Source: Rufibacter roseus (GTDB lineage Bacteria; Bacteroidota; Bacteroidia; Cytophagales; Hymenobacteraceae). From it: a DNA stretch of 64,000 bases. The stretch is from the NCBI RefSeq assembly GCF_001647285.1, contig NZ_LRML01000014.1, positions 53,021 to 117,020 on the forward strand, given 5' to 3'. The number at the start of each line of letters is the position of its first letter. Within the stretch, counting starts at the first letter, position 1. Below, in pieces: positions 18,436 through 26,687 of this stretch. Position numbers and translations under genes: made by a program. Under the pieces are notes generated by a model. That model was given only the letters and a program-made list of their open reading frames with translations. It ran no database searches and was not told the origin of the DNA.

Positions 18436-18599
18436 TTTACAATTAAGAATTGAGAATAAGGAATAAAGAACGGAGAGGGTAAATCATTCTTTTAGCTTCT
18501 AGAGTTTCGTCATAAAGGAAAAAATGGTTTTTGTATGAGAAAGGAGAAGAACTACTGTAAGTTAGGAAAACCCATTGCAGAAGCAAAAGCTAATGAGCT

Positions 18600-18635
18600 G
18601 ATTTCTGGCTGATTTTCTAAAAAAAGGCCTAAAAC
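18600..18635. repeat. Dispersed palindrome family, degenerate copy
   Basis: Left arm GATTTCTGGCTGATTTT and right arm AAAAAAAGGCCTAAAAC. The right half is close to consensus, the left half has drifted. It lies in the 304-bp gap between hutU and the next gene, which otherwise holds no recognisable gene. Confidence 0.5.
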
Positions 18636-18711
18636 AAATCCTTCTAGCCTGCTCCGCTTTACACAGTCTATTAACGGTTTCTTCTCTCTTGGGTAAAACA
18701 ATTCCTCTGTC

Positions 18712-18719
18712 TACCTTTA
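18712..18719 (+). promoter_or_regulatory. Putative -7 element before the 18740 gene
   Basis: TACCTTTA is one base from the TAnnTTTG consensus and ends 20 bp before ATG 18740. It supports that start over the more upstream TTG at 18689. Confidence 0.4.
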
Positions 18720-18739
18720 GGGTACAAAAAGAATGTAAC

Positions 18740-19165
18740 ATGAGAAGTAATTTCAGTGGTCTGTTTGTTGGCTCTTTCACCGCCTGGATGTTGATAGCGT
18801 TAATTGCCGGAGTACTGTATGGCTGCCCCCAATACCGCGTATACCAGCAGCGTATGGAAGGAGAGGCTGAATTGCAGCGCGCCACTGCCAACCGACAAAT
18901 CAAAACCCTGGAAGCCAAAGCGGAGAAAGAATCTGCCCTTTTCAAAGGCGAGGCCGAAGTGATAAGAGCCACCAAAGCCGCGGAAGCCACTAATATTATT
19001 AAATCCAGCCTATCTGAAGAGTACCTGCGCTACCTCTGGATTCAGGGTCTGCACAGCGGCAACAACGATGTTATCTATTTACCTACCGAAGCCGGATTAC
19101 CCATACTGGAAGCTAACCGTACCAGAAACCGACCTGGCACTACCGTTCCGGTTCCAAGTAAATAG
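18740..19165 (+). CDS. Small membrane protein with SPFH-type C-terminal coiled coil
   Basis: A 142-aa protein: short basic N-terminus, one membrane segment (about residues 8-28), then an Ala/Glu/Lys-rich helix (about 38-95, with KTLEAKAEKESALFKGEAEV and IRATKAAEATNII) and a conserved-looking tail EEYLRYLWIQGL. The helical part is what follows the SPFH/prohibitin domain in stomatin-like membrane protease subunits, but no SPFH domain is present between it and the membrane anchor. Likely anchored with the helix on one side of the inner membrane; role unknown. Start chosen at ATG 18740 because the promoter-like element lies just upstream. Confidence 0.75.
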   Translation: MRSNFSGLFVGSFTAWMLIALIAGVLYGCPQYRVYQQRMEGEAELQRATANRQIKTLEAKAEKESALFKGEAEVIRATKAAEATNIIKSSLSEEYLRYLWIQGLHSGNNDVIYLPTEAGLPILEANRTRNRPGTTVPVPSK

Positions 19166-19233
19166 TCTGAAATTTTCAAATAAAGAAGGAGAACCTTTCT
19201 ACTTGCCCGCACTCTGACAAGTGCGGCATATAT

Positions 19234-19274
19234 AGCGTTTCAGGCGTGTTTTCCGTAAAACACGCTGAAACGCT
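19234..19274. repeat. Dispersed palindrome family, copy with changed outer bases
   Basis: AGCGTTTCAGGCGTGTTTT and AAAACACGCTGAAACGCT pair almost perfectly. Compared with the consensus AGGCCTG core it reads AGGCGTG, with the matching change CACGCT on the other arm, which indicates selection or copying of the paired structure. A small hairpin CCGCACT/AGTGCGG sits just upstream at 19208. Confidence 0.8.
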
Positions 19275-19342
19275 TTTATGGTATAGTTTGCAGTACTGTA
19301 CACCCTCGTGCGCGTACTCACGTAAAACTCACCTAGAAAGAC

Positions 19343-19350
19343 TACCTTTG
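19343..19350 (+). promoter_or_regulatory. -7 promoter element of the VF530 gene
   Basis: TACCTTTG matches the Bacteroidota -7 consensus exactly and ends 9 bp before ATG 19360, implying a very short or nearly absent leader. Confidence 0.55.
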
Positions 19351-19359
19351 CCTGATTCT

Positions 19360-19575
19360 ATGGAAGAACAGAAAAACAATCCCTTACACGGCAAAACCCT
19401 TGAAATGATTCTGGTGCAGCTGGTAGATGAATATGGTTGGGAGGAGCTGGGAAACCGCATCAAAATCAACAGTTTCACCCACAACCCCAGTATCAAGTCC
19501 AGCCTCACGTTTTTACGTAAAACTCCTTGGGCACGTGAGAAGGTGGAGCGATTGTATCTGAAAACGTTTAAATAA
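19360..19575 (+). CDS. VF530-family (DUF2132) small DNA-binding protein
   Basis: A 71-aa protein with the VF530/DUF2132 pattern: [20 protein letters not shown] near the N-terminus, then [21 protein letters not shown] and [17 protein letters not shown]. Members of this family are small proteins reported to bind DNA; the cellular role is unknown. The frame is open upstream to 19246, but the codons before ATG 19360 do not resemble the family and a -7 element lies there, so 19360 is the start. Confidence 0.88.
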   Translation: MEEQKNNPLHGKTLEMILVQLVDEYGWEELGNRIKINSFTHNPSIKSSLTFLRKTPWAREKVERLYLKTFK

Positions 19576-19644
19576 ATAGGGAGAGATCTTAACCCAGAGC
19601 ATAGCGTAAGAAAAGCGGTGAATTGCCAAGTCAGCTTACTTCCA

Positions 19645-19680
19645 TCCGCTCACTCACCCCATCACAAATTCACTCATTAT
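19645..19680. repeat. Degenerate simple-repeat tract before rluF
   Basis: CACTCACCCC, ATCACAAATT and CACTCATT follow each other as loose repeats of ACTCA/ATCA just before ATG 19688. A reverse-complement relative (GAATGGTTGAATGTGTGATT) lies before galM at 54156. Confidence 0.45.
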
Positions 19681-19687
19681 AACTCTC

Positions 19688-20830
19688 ATGTCAGCAGACG
19701 AAAACATACGGCTCAATAAATTCATCAGTGACTCGGGCTTTTGCTCGCGCCGCGAAGCCGACCAGTACATTGAAGAAGGACGCGTAAGTATCAACGGCAA
19801 AGACGCCAAGAAAGGCGCTACCGTAAAGCCCGGCGATAAAGTGGCGGTAGACGGAGAACCTATCCGGACAAAAAAACCGTCGGACCGTCCCATCTACATT
19901 GCGTTCAACAAGCCCAAAGGCATTACCACCACCACCGATTCTCAGGACAAGAAAAACATCATTGATTTCATTGGTTACCCCAAACGGATTTTCCCTATTG
20001 GGCGCCTTGACAACTCTTCAGAAGGGCTGATCTTTCTGACCAACGACGGAGACATTGTCAATAAAATTCTTCGGGCTGACAACAACCATGAAAAGGAGTA
20101 CGTGGTGATGGTAGACAAACCAGTGACCGATGATTTTGTAAAGCAGATGAGCGGCGGGGTTCGCCTGTTTGAAGGCATTACCAAACCTGCCAAGGTGTAC
20201 CAGCAAGGTGCCAAAGCGTTCCGTATTGTACTTACACAAGGGTGGAACCGCCAAATAAGACGCATGTGTGAAGCGCTGGGCTATAAAGTGGTTACGCTTA
20301 AGCGCGTGCGAATTATGAACGTGAAGCTGGAAGATTTACCGGTTGGCCACTGGCGCTACCTTACCATGGCCGAGATGAAAGAGATTAACGAGTTGCTGTA
20401 TGGATCTTCCAAAACTGAAGAGGCCTCTGCAGGAGTCCGTGCCGCTAGCAAAGCCGGTAACAAAAGCGCTGAAGACGAGTATGAGCAACTGCTCAGCGAA
20501 GAAGAGTTTGGCGTGAAGGTGCATAGAGTAAAACCCACTACAACCGCACCAAGCCGTACTTCTGCTCCGCGTAACCCCAAAGCTCGGACAGAACGAAGCC
20601 CTAAAGCCAGTGCGGCAGGCAGTTCCTCCTCTAGCAGACCCGAACGCAAAAGCAAACCTGCTGCAGGCAAGAACCTGAAGAAGAAATCAGAGCACACCTC
20701 TAACCGCACAGAGCGGTCACCAAAAGGTAGCTCCACCACCCGCGGCTCAAAACCTGCCGGCGCCAGAGCCTCCAGACCAAGTGCTGATCAAAACGCCAAA
20801 AGAGGCACCCGCGGCAGAGGAAGAAAATAA
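19688..20830 (+). CDS. rluF: 23S rRNA pseudouridine synthase, RluF type
   Basis: Isomerises a uridine in 23S rRNA. Residues 1-60 are an S4 RNA-binding domain (RLNKFISDSGFCSRREADQY). The RsuA/RluB-family catalytic domain follows, with the catalytic Asp in GRLDNSSEGLIFLTNDGD near residue 103, DNNHEKEYVVMVDKP, and QGWNRQIRRMCEALGY. These blocks are closest to E. coli RluF (U2604) among the relatives I know. Residues from about 240 to 380 are a long Ser/Lys/Arg/Pro-rich tail with no fold visible, probably disordered and RNA-binding; E. coli RluF also has a basic tail, but this one is longer. Confidence 0.92.
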   Translation: MSADENIRLNKFISDSGFCSRREADQYIEEGRVSINGKDAKKGATVKPGDKVAVDGEPIRTKKPSDRPIYIAFNKPKGITTTTDSQDKKNIIDFIGYPKRIFPIGRLDNSSEGLIFLTNDGDIVNKILRADNNHEKEYVVMVDKPVTDDFVKQMSGGVRLFEGITKPAKVYQQGAKAFRIVLTQGWNRQIRRMCEALGYKVVTLKRVRIMNVKLEDLPVGHWRYLTMAEMKEINELLYGSSKTEEASAGVRAASKAGNKSAEDEYEQLLSEEEFGVKVHRVKPTTTAPSRTSAPRNPKARTERSPKASAAGSSSSSRPERKSKPAAGKNLKKKSEHTSNRTERSPKGSSTTRGSKPAGARASRPSADQNAKRGTRGRGRK

Positions 20831-20951
20831 TATCATAGATATTTTTTTCTGAATTCAAGACTGAAAAAAGAATTACCTGAACCGCTCCTTTTATTAGAAG
20901 TGGCACTATATGACACAAAAATTCCCTAATTTCATTTTTTTGTATCTCACC

Positions 20952-21317
20952 ATGTTTAAGAATAGAATGAAAAGCACCTTATTATTTCCTTTATTGCTAT
21001 TATTAGCTACAATTTCTATCACCAGCTGTGACAAGTGCGATGGTGAAAACCCCAAGGCCAGAATCATCAACAATGGTACTAAAGAAGCAAGCGTACAGAT
21101 AAAGACTTCGGGCGGGAACACTGAAAATTTAAACAATGTACCTGTTGGTCAGACTTCTGAGTATAGGAGCTATAATCCTGGCCATATAGTATTTACTGTT
21201 ACTGTTGATAAAGTAGACTATGTAGAGGAAGTACACATGGACGAATGCCATGACTATAGCATCGCCATTGACAGGAACAATAACATATCCACCTCTACCA
21301 TTGACCGGAACGATTAG
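20952..21317 (+). CDS. Small putative lipoprotein
   Basis: About 121 aa. A basic start (MFKNRMKS) and a hydrophobic stretch end in TISITSC, a lipobox-like sequence followed by Asp, so it is probably an envelope lipoprotein. The mature part is a short beta-rich domain (ASVQIKTSGGNTENL, HIVFTVTVDKVDYVEEVHMD) with four Cys in all (DKCDG and MDECH). I do not recognise a family. ATG 20967 is an alternative start five codons later; the upstream reading frame to 20910 is unlikely. The neighbours give no functional hint. Confidence 0.7.
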   Translation: MFKNRMKSTLLFPLLLLLATISITSCDKCDGENPKARIINNGTKEASVQIKTSGGNTENLNNVPVGQTSEYRSYNPGHIVFTVTVDKVDYVEEVHMDECHDYSIAIDRNNNISTSTIDRND

Positions 21318-21350
21318 CCTGCAGAACCCATCACCGTGGTTCCCTTTTCT

Positions 21351-21380
21351 GATTTAGATTGATAATTTTAATTCTAAATC
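21351..21380. repeat. AT-rich inverted repeat
   Basis: GATTTAGA and TCTAAATC form an 8-bp inverted repeat with a 14-bp AT-rich spacer after the 20952 gene. It could be a weak stem-loop; no function assigned. Confidence 0.35.
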
Positions 21381-21474
21381 TAAATAGTGCAGTAGAATAG
21401 AGAAGCTAAAGAAGCCCTTGTTTGGCACGTCTGTACATGTTGCCAACCGAAATAAGCGACAAAGTATAACATTC

Positions 21475-22239
21475 ATGCCGCAACCCACCTACCAAGAAAC
21501 CATTCTCCCAGAACTGCGGACCTGGCAGGAGGAAATGCTGCGCGACCCATCCTTACTGAACAAACTCAGTCGGAAGGTGCAAACCAAGCTGAACAGTTAC
21601 ATACCTGAAAAAATACACGCCGCCATTACGGCTACCATTAAGCAAATGATACGGGGTGTGTTGTTTGGGGCGAAGTATATAACGGCCAAACCTGCTCAAC
21701 ATTCCTCTTTAGAACTGACGGAGGCAATTGCGCGCGAGCGGATAGAATTTTACAAGAAAACAGCCGCGGCCGAAGGGGGTATTACCGGAGCCGGAGGCTT
21801 TCTACTGGGCTTGGCTGACTTTCCGCTGCTGCTGGGTATTAAACTCAAGATGCTGTTTGATATTGCCTCCCTTTACGGCCACTCCGTGGAAGATTACAGG
21901 GAGCGGGTGTACCTACTGCACATCTTCCAGCTGGCCTTTAGCGGGCAGCAGCACCGGCGCGAAGTATACCTGCAAATGGTGGACTGGGAAACGAAGAAAG
22001 ATTTTTTGCCTGAAGACATACACCAGTTTGACTGGCGCAATTTCCAGCAGGAATACCGTGACTATATTGACCTCGCAAAAATGGCTCAGCTTATTCCGGT
22101 AGTGGGTGCGCCTATTGGGGCCGTGGTCAATTACCGTTTGCTAAATAAGCTAGGCATTTACGCCATGAATGCCTACCGCATGCGCTGGCGGGAGCAACAA
22201 ATGCTTCCTGGCGGTATTCACTCCGCACCAGAAGCGTAA
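21475..22239 (+). CDS. EcsC family protein
   Basis: A 254-aa protein of the EcsC family, named after a B. subtilis protein encoded with an ABC transporter but of unknown biochemical role. The central glycine-rich hydrophobic block AAAEGGITGAGGFLLGLADF, then LLLGIKLKMLFDIASLYGH, and the later VVGAPIGAVVNYRLLNKLG are the recognisable parts; they are probably membrane-associated. The open frame starts at 21418, but ATG 21475 removes residues without family likeness and is preferred. No ABC transporter gene is adjacent. Confidence 0.82.
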   Translation: MPQPTYQETILPELRTWQEEMLRDPSLLNKLSRKVQTKLNSYIPEKIHAAITATIKQMIRGVLFGAKYITAKPAQHSSLELTEAIARERIEFYKKTAAAEGGITGAGGFLLGLADFPLLLGIKLKMLFDIASLYGHSVEDYRERVYLLHIFQLAFSGQQHRREVYLQMVDWETKKDFLPEDIHQFDWRNFQQEYRDYIDLAKMAQLIPVVGAPIGAVVNYRLLNKLGIYAMNAYRMRWREQQMLPGGIHSAPEA

Positions 22240-22418
22240 AGGAAGCTTGCTCCTGATTAACGCATTTCTGAACCTTCCTCCTTCTTTGGACAAGATCTGC
22301 CTTTAAAAGGCGTAAAGGGCACTTCTGCAACCATTCACCTGTATTACCGTTGCAAAGACATAGGTTCTTCTGAGGCTGTTGCTGCTGAACTACCTGTTTC
22401 AAACCTAATCTACACGCT

Positions 22419-23894
22419 ATGAAAAAATATGCTTTATACAGCATGGTAACAGCTACCCTGCTATTTTTTAATTCCTGCGCCACCAATCCGGTAACGGGCA
22501 AACGTGAAGTGGCTTTGATGTCTGAAGAGCAGGAAATTGCCATGGGTCAGGAGTCTGACCCTCAAATTGTTGCTCAATTCGGGCTTTACCAGAACCCTAC
22601 CCTGCAGCGCTTCATCCAGGAGAAAGGACAGGCCATGGCTGCTGTCTCGCACCGCCCTAACCTGAAATATGAATTTAAGATTGTAGACTCACCTGTGCTG
22701 AATGCCTTTGCCGTACCCGGCGGTTATGTGTATTTCACGCGCGGCATCATGGCTCACTTCAACAGCGAAGCACAATTTGCCGGCGTACTTGGTCACGAAA
22801 TTGGGCACATTACCGCCCGCCACACCATTCAGCAGCAAAGCAAAGCTATTTTAACCCAAGGGGTGTTATTAGGTGGTATGATTGCTTTCCCAGAGCTGGG
22901 GGGGCAGTTTGGTGAGGCCGCCATGCAGGGAGCCAGCCTTTTGTTTTTGAAGTTCGGGCGTGACGCTGAACGCCAGTCAGATGAGCTGGGGGTGGAGTAC
23001 TCTACTAAAATTGGCTATGATGCCGCCCACATGGCTGATTTTTTCCAGACCCTACAACGCCAGAGCTCGCAATCCGGAGCCGAAGAAATCCCTAGCTTTT
23101 TATCTACCCACCCCTCTCCCGCCGACCGCTATTCAACCGTGCAGCAACTGGCCGCGCAATGGAGACAAAAAGTACCAGGCACTCAATTAGAAGAAGGCCG
23201 TAACAGCTATCTCAGAATGATTGACGGCATTATCTACGGAGAAGACCCACGCCAGGGATTTGTAGAAAACCAAGTCTTTTACCACCCAGAGTTAAAGTTC
23301 CAGTTCCCTATACCTAACGGTTGGAGGTATCAGAACTCGCCGCAACAGGTACAAATGGCTCCCGCAGACGGTAAAGCACTTATGTTCCTGAGACTTGCCC
23401 AAGGAACAAGCTTGCAAGAGGCAGGTCAGCAATTCCTGCAGCAAAACGGACTGCAGGCGGTAGAATCAAAACAGGTAACGGTTAATGGCTTGCCAGCCTT
23501 AGCAATTATCGGGCAAATGGCTCCGCAGCAGCAACAACAGACCCAAAAGCAGCAACAGCAGCAAGAACCCATTGGCACGCTCACGTATTTGATACAGTAC
23601 GGCGGCAACATCTATAACATTACCGGGGTAACCGCCGCCTCTACTTTCAATACCTATGCGCCGTCCTTCCAAAACACCATGCAGAGTTTCAGGCAACTGA
23701 CAGATCAGGAAAAGATAAACCGCAAGCCAGAGGTGGTTCGAATAAAAACAGTAAACCAGAACGGTACGCTTTCTCAGGTTTTGCAGTCGTTCAACACCCC
23801 CACCAACAGGTTAGAAGAACTAGCTATACTAAACGGAATGCAGCTGTCTGAACAAGTACAGAAAGGCACTCTGATAAAAGTTGTAGAAAGATAA
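22419..23894 (+). CDS. M48 family metalloprotease lipoprotein with C-terminal LysM-like region
   Basis: Zinc protease of the M48 family, 491 aa. Signal peptide with lipobox FNSC (Cys 19). The HExxH zinc site is in LGHEIGHITARH near residue 125, and the third ligand Glu in RDAERQSDELG near 190; FLSTHPSPADR is also typical of the BepA/YfgC group. A second region follows, a Gln-rich linker (QQQQQTQKQQQQQ, near 370), and a C-terminal stretch SQVLQSFNTPTNRLEELAIL resembling a LysM module that would bind peptidoglycan. Likely role: quality control or turnover of envelope proteins. The 59-aa membrane protein follows 24 bp later. Confidence 0.92.
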   Translation: MKKYALYSMVTATLLFFNSCATNPVTGKREVALMSEEQEIAMGQESDPQIVAQFGLYQNPTLQRFIQEKGQAMAAVSHRPNLKYEFKIVDSPVLNAFAVPGGYVYFTRGIMAHFNSEAQFAGVLGHEIGHITARHTIQQQSKAILTQGVLLGGMIAFPELGGQFGEAAMQGASLLFLKFGRDAERQSDELGVEYSTKIGYDAAHMADFFQTLQRQSSQSGAEEIPSFLSTHPSPADRYSTVQQLAAQWRQKVPGTQLEEGRNSYLRMIDGIIYGEDPRQGFVENQVFYHPELKFQFPIPNGWRYQNSPQQVQMAPADGKALMFLRLAQGTSLQEAGQQFLQQNGLQAVESKQVTVNGLPALAIIGQMAPQQQQQTQKQQQQQEPIGTLTYLIQYGGNIYNITGVTAASTFNTYAPSFQNTMQSFRQLTDQEKINRKPEVVRIKTVNQNGTLSQVLQSFNTPTNRLEELAILNGMQLSEQVQKGTLIKVVER

Positions 23895-23918
23895 AATAGT
23901 ACCTGCAGTACTAGCTGC

Positions 23919-24098
23919 ATGAGCCCTAAAACGAGAAGGCCAGCTAATTTTTACGGACAGTTCCTGGGCCGGTTCACAACGGTAATTGTGCTGCTGTACC
24001 GTGTGGTAACCTATTACCTGTACCTTATTCTGGGATCTATCTTCTTGCCCCGCTGGGTGCTGCGCGTTTTTGGCGAGCACCCTGAGGATGAGGAATAA
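23919..24098 (+). CDS. Small single-pass membrane protein (59 aa)
   Basis: Complete ATG-to-TAA frame. The protein starts MSPKTRRPANFYGQFLGR, has one hydrophobic segment (about residues 19-44, rich in Val, Leu, Tyr) and ends in an acidic tail EHPEDEE. A basic start followed by a hydrophobic helix and acidic end is the usual shape of a small inner-membrane protein with the N-terminus inside. It lies 24 bp after the M48 protease in the same direction and 8 bp before a palindrome-family copy. It is too short for usual gene callers. No family recognised; it may accompany the protease. Confidence 0.6.
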   Translation: MSPKTRRPANFYGQFLGRFTTVIVLLYRVVTYYLYLILGSIFLPRWVLRVFGEHPEDEE

Positions 24099-24105
24099 CC
24101 GGTGC

Positions 24106-24141
24106 GTTTTCTGCTTGTTTTCCAAAAAACAGGCTGGAAAC
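24106..24141. repeat. Dispersed palindrome family, copy after the 59-aa gene
   Basis: Arms GTTTTCTGCTTGTTTT and AAAACAGGCTGGAAAC around CCAA, 8 bp after the stop at 24098. Two mismatches in the stem. Confidence 0.7.
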
Positions 24142-24556
24142 AGATTTTTTTTGACTTTGATTCGCTTAAGGCTTTCACCAGTTAAGTAGACCTGCTGCGA
24201 CTTTTCCCGGAACGGAGTTCCTCCTGATTCATTTTTAGTTCGCAATCACCCTTCGGAAGATTACGGACAGCGCAATAAGTAGGAGTTTGCAGCAATTAAT
24301 ATTTAGCATTGCTTTCAAGAAAAACAGGTCAAAAAGGCAACTGCAGCGTCTTTTTATCTTACCAAGCGGCTCATTGAACACGACTCTCACAGAATTTACC
24401 TCCCTTCACATTAAAATTCTTTTACAAAGAACGGTTTTAGGATGGTTGAATCTGCGGTGTTTCGCAGGGGGAAAGCCATTAAACTATACCGGCACTACAT
24501 TTCCGATTTGGCAAATTCCTTTGGGTAATTTTAGAGCTATATATCCCGAAGTATAT
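24142..24556. other. Intergenic region without a supported gene
   Basis: This 415-bp gap separates convergent genes. An open frame on the plus strand (24287-24583) runs into the end of the following gene, lacks a ribosome site or family likeness, and is not accepted. No tRNA-like or terminator structure was seen. Confidence 0.5.
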
Positions 24557-25513
24557 TTAATTCCAAACCACAAAAATTGGTAAGTTGTATCTAAAAGGCA
24601 CGGGCACTCCATTCTGCGATCCTGGCTTCCAACGGGGCATCTTTTTTATTACTCTTATCACTTCAGCATCAATACTTGGCGAGACAGGCTTCACAACTCT
24701 TACATCTTCTAACTCCCCCTTGGCTGTAATTATAAATGTAGTTTGTACTGTTTCTTTAAAATAATCTAACTTTTTAACTTCTCTTGGCACTCTGAACTTC
24801 TTGGATATAAACTTGAACATTTCTGCCGCACCGCCCGGAAATTCAGGCATCACCTCTTCAGGCTGTTCTACTTTGCTTTTTTCATTTCCCAACTTCTCAA
24901 ACGTCTTCACCCCTGCCTCAACCCGCACCGGCAGTTTATTCTCTTTTGGAGGAATGGGGCAGGAATAGGCGGGGCTGTAGGCACAGTAAGGGTTGTAGGC
25001 TTTGTTGAAATCGATCCAAACGGTGTCGGCGCCCATGGGTATGGTAAAGTCAAGGTAACGGCCGGTAGCATAGGTTTCATGCCCTGTGGTAGCATCTGTG
25101 AAGGGGATGAACAGACAGTTCATGTACTTAGGTTGCCTGATCAGCTCCTGGTTCTGGTACACGTTCAGCTTGAGTAGCTGACCCTGCAGAGCAAAGTGCA
25201 ACTCTCCATATTTCAGGTACTCAGGCAAACGGCCGGTGGTAGTGGCCATCTTGAAAATAGTTTCCTGCGGGGTGTGCACAAACCTAGCCTTCACCCGGTA
25301 GGCAGTATCTACCGGAAAGTAATCTAAACCAGCAAAAGAGGCTCTTACCTCTGCCGGCAGCGGTGATTTTTCACCGTATTTGAACAGGCTGTCTTCGCTG
25401 GCGCGGTGCCGGGCTATGTCTGCCATGTATTGCGTGTCCAAATTATTTTGACCTTGAGCCAAAACAGGAAGAAGGCAGCAGGTCAGGCCCACCAGCAGTT
25501 TCTTTATGTTCAT
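24557..25513 (-). CDS. DUF1684 protein fused to a TonB C-terminal domain
   Basis: Exported protein of 318 aa with a signal peptide (about residues 1-21, ending in AQGQ). Residues about 30-210 match DUF1684: LDYFPVDTAYRVKARF, the ATGRYLDF block and the characteristic NPYCAYSPAYSCPIPPKENK. Residues about 225-318 match a TonB C-terminal domain, with PEFPGGAAEMFKFI at its front and DAEVIRVIKKMPRWKPGSQN near the end, the usual signature of Bacteroidota TonB_C modules. No membrane anchor or proline-rich spanning region precedes the TonB domain, so it is unlikely to energise transport as TonB does. DUF1684 proteins are usually stand-alone; the fusion is unusual to my knowledge. Confidence 0.85.
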   Translation of the reverse strand: MNIKKLLVGLTCCLLPVLAQGQNNLDTQYMADIARHRASEDSLFKYGEKSPLPAEVRASFAGLDYFPVDTAYRVKARFVHTPQETIFKMATTTGRLPEYLKYGELHFALQGQLLKLNVYQNQELIRQPKYMNCLFIPFTDATTGHETYATGRYLDFTIPMGADTVWIDFNKAYNPYCAYSPAYSCPIPPKENKLPVRVEAGVKTFEKLGNEKSKVEQPEEVMPEFPGGAAEMFKFISKKFRVPREVKKLDYFKETVQTTFIITAKGELEDVRVVKPVSPSIDAEVIRVIKKMPRWKPGSQNGVPVPFRYNLPIFVVWN

Positions 25514-25633
25514 CTTATTAATTATTTCAACTCCACTTCCTCATTTGCCAGAAGCAATAGCAACTACTTAGAAGCAATTTATGCACTTACCGTTTCTTTT
25601 ACATACTTCAATAGTGATTGGGGAATACCTGTT

Positions 25634-26539
25634 TCAATAATATTCGTACTCGTATTTTTCTTTTTTAACAAGCTGCTTATTTTTACCATAGGTTGAAATC
25701 ATGTGCACCAATCCATTGGTGTGGTATTTAAATAAAATTTTCTTCAACCTTCTTCCATCCTTGTCTACAACCTCCTGTTCTGACACTAGCCCCTCTGAGT
25801 TATACTGAAAATTAGTGGTGGTCACATTACCCTGATAGGCAGAGGCCTGAACTATTTGCCTCACCTGCTTTCCATTGTCCAAAACGATGCCCCTCTCTAT
25901 AATGAATCTACCATAATTATCTACTGTCTGATGGACGTATTCATTTGTAGACGGATCATTCGAGCCTATGCTTGTAGATGTTTCAGCTACACCCATACCT
26001 TCGCCAGGAACCACAAACAAACTGAGCATTTTATTTACATGAGGATTTTGTACCCTTAAAGTATCTGACATATGCTTGACCAGTCTACTTGGATAGACAT
26101 AGCTTGCAAATTTTACCCAACCAAGGCTGTCATACCCATACCAAATCTCAGCTACTTTGGAAGAATAATTATCATAGTTTTGGTGTTCCACCAAATAGCT
26201 TTGGAGGTAAGAAATTAAATAACCCCGCGCATCGTACTCGAAGCTTTCATGTGTTACGGCTGAAAGATTGTCAAATAAAGAACTCGAATACCTATAAGCC
26301 TTATGTTTTACAATTCTGCCAAGGGTATCAACTGTAGTTTCTTTCTCTAAATGGTAAGGCCTCATTTTAATGAGGCCAGGCAGGCTTACATATTTTCGCT
26401 GCACTTTTACCCGGTGCTGTTTCAAAAAGTCAGCCTTCAGCCGAACCTGTTCCCACGCAGGGTTAGGCAGTTGCCTTCCAGTTGTAGTATGAAAGGAACT
26501 GAGGAGCCAGAAGATGAGTATCAGAATCCTTTTATGCAT
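25634..26539 (-). CDS. Exported hypothetical protein with YD-like repeats
   Basis: A 301-aa protein with a signal peptide (MHKRILILIFWLLSSF, cleavage likely near residue 22). The rest consists of beta-rich segments of the type FEYDARGYLISYLQS, WYGYDSLGWVKFA, FQYNSEGLVSEQE, FKYHTNGLVHMIS, a pattern of about 20 residues with aromatic-Tyr-Asp/Asn-Gly like the YD repeats of Rhs-type proteins. No enzyme motif is visible. The frame extends to 26578, but ATG 26539 puts the signal peptide at the N-terminus. It precedes the DUF1684 gene on the same strand with a gap of 120 bp. Confidence 0.75.
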   Translation of the reverse strand: MHKRILILIFWLLSSFHTTTGRQLPNPAWEQVRLKADFLKQHRVKVQRKYVSLPGLIKMRPYHLEKETTVDTLGRIVKHKAYRYSSSLFDNLSAVTHESFEYDARGYLISYLQSYLVEHQNYDNYSSKVAEIWYGYDSLGWVKFASYVYPSRLVKHMSDTLRVQNPHVNKMLSLFVVPGEGMGVAETSTSIGSNDPSTNEYVHQTVDNYGRFIIERGIVLDNGKQVRQIVQASAYQGNVTTTNFQYNSEGLVSEQEVVDKDGRRLKKILFKYHTNGLVHMISTYGKNKQLVKKEKYEYEYY

Positions 26540-26625
26540 GCACAAACCACAGAAGTAACACTTGAAATTGATTATCAAGATAAGAAAAACTGTCTACAGC
26601 TGGGCATTCTTTTTCTTACAAAAAC

Positions 26626-26656
26626 AAAACGCCCCACCTTGCGGCGGGGCGTTTTT
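26626..26656 (-). terminator. Intrinsic terminator of ndk
   Basis: AAAACGCCCC and GGGGCGTTTT pair around a short loop. Read on the minus strand the stem is followed by TTTTGTTTTTG, right after ndk. Confidence 0.8.
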
Positions 26657-26687
26657 GGCTTATTTTCTAAAAAAGAGCTTAGAAACG
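26650..26687. repeat. Dispersed palindrome family, copy reaching into the ndk 3' end
   Basis: Arms CGTTTTTGGCTTATTTTC and AAAGAGCTTAGAAACG. This copy reaches 9 bp into the end of ndk (stop at 26679) and abuts the terminator. Several mismatches. Confidence 0.55.

Noticed and set aside
18541..18616. A 25-codon frame beginning MRKEKNY before the SPFH-type gene
   Set aside because: Too short, no membrane or regulatory features, and ends in a palindrome copy.
21351..21380. Possible regulatory palindrome before the EcsC gene
   Set aside because: Only AT-rich complementarity with a 14-bp spacer; listed as a weak repeat without function.
24287..24583. Open frame of 98 codons on the plus strand between convergent genes
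   Set aside because: It runs into the end of the DUF1684-TonB gene, has no family likeness, and starts in a region without promoter or ribosome site.
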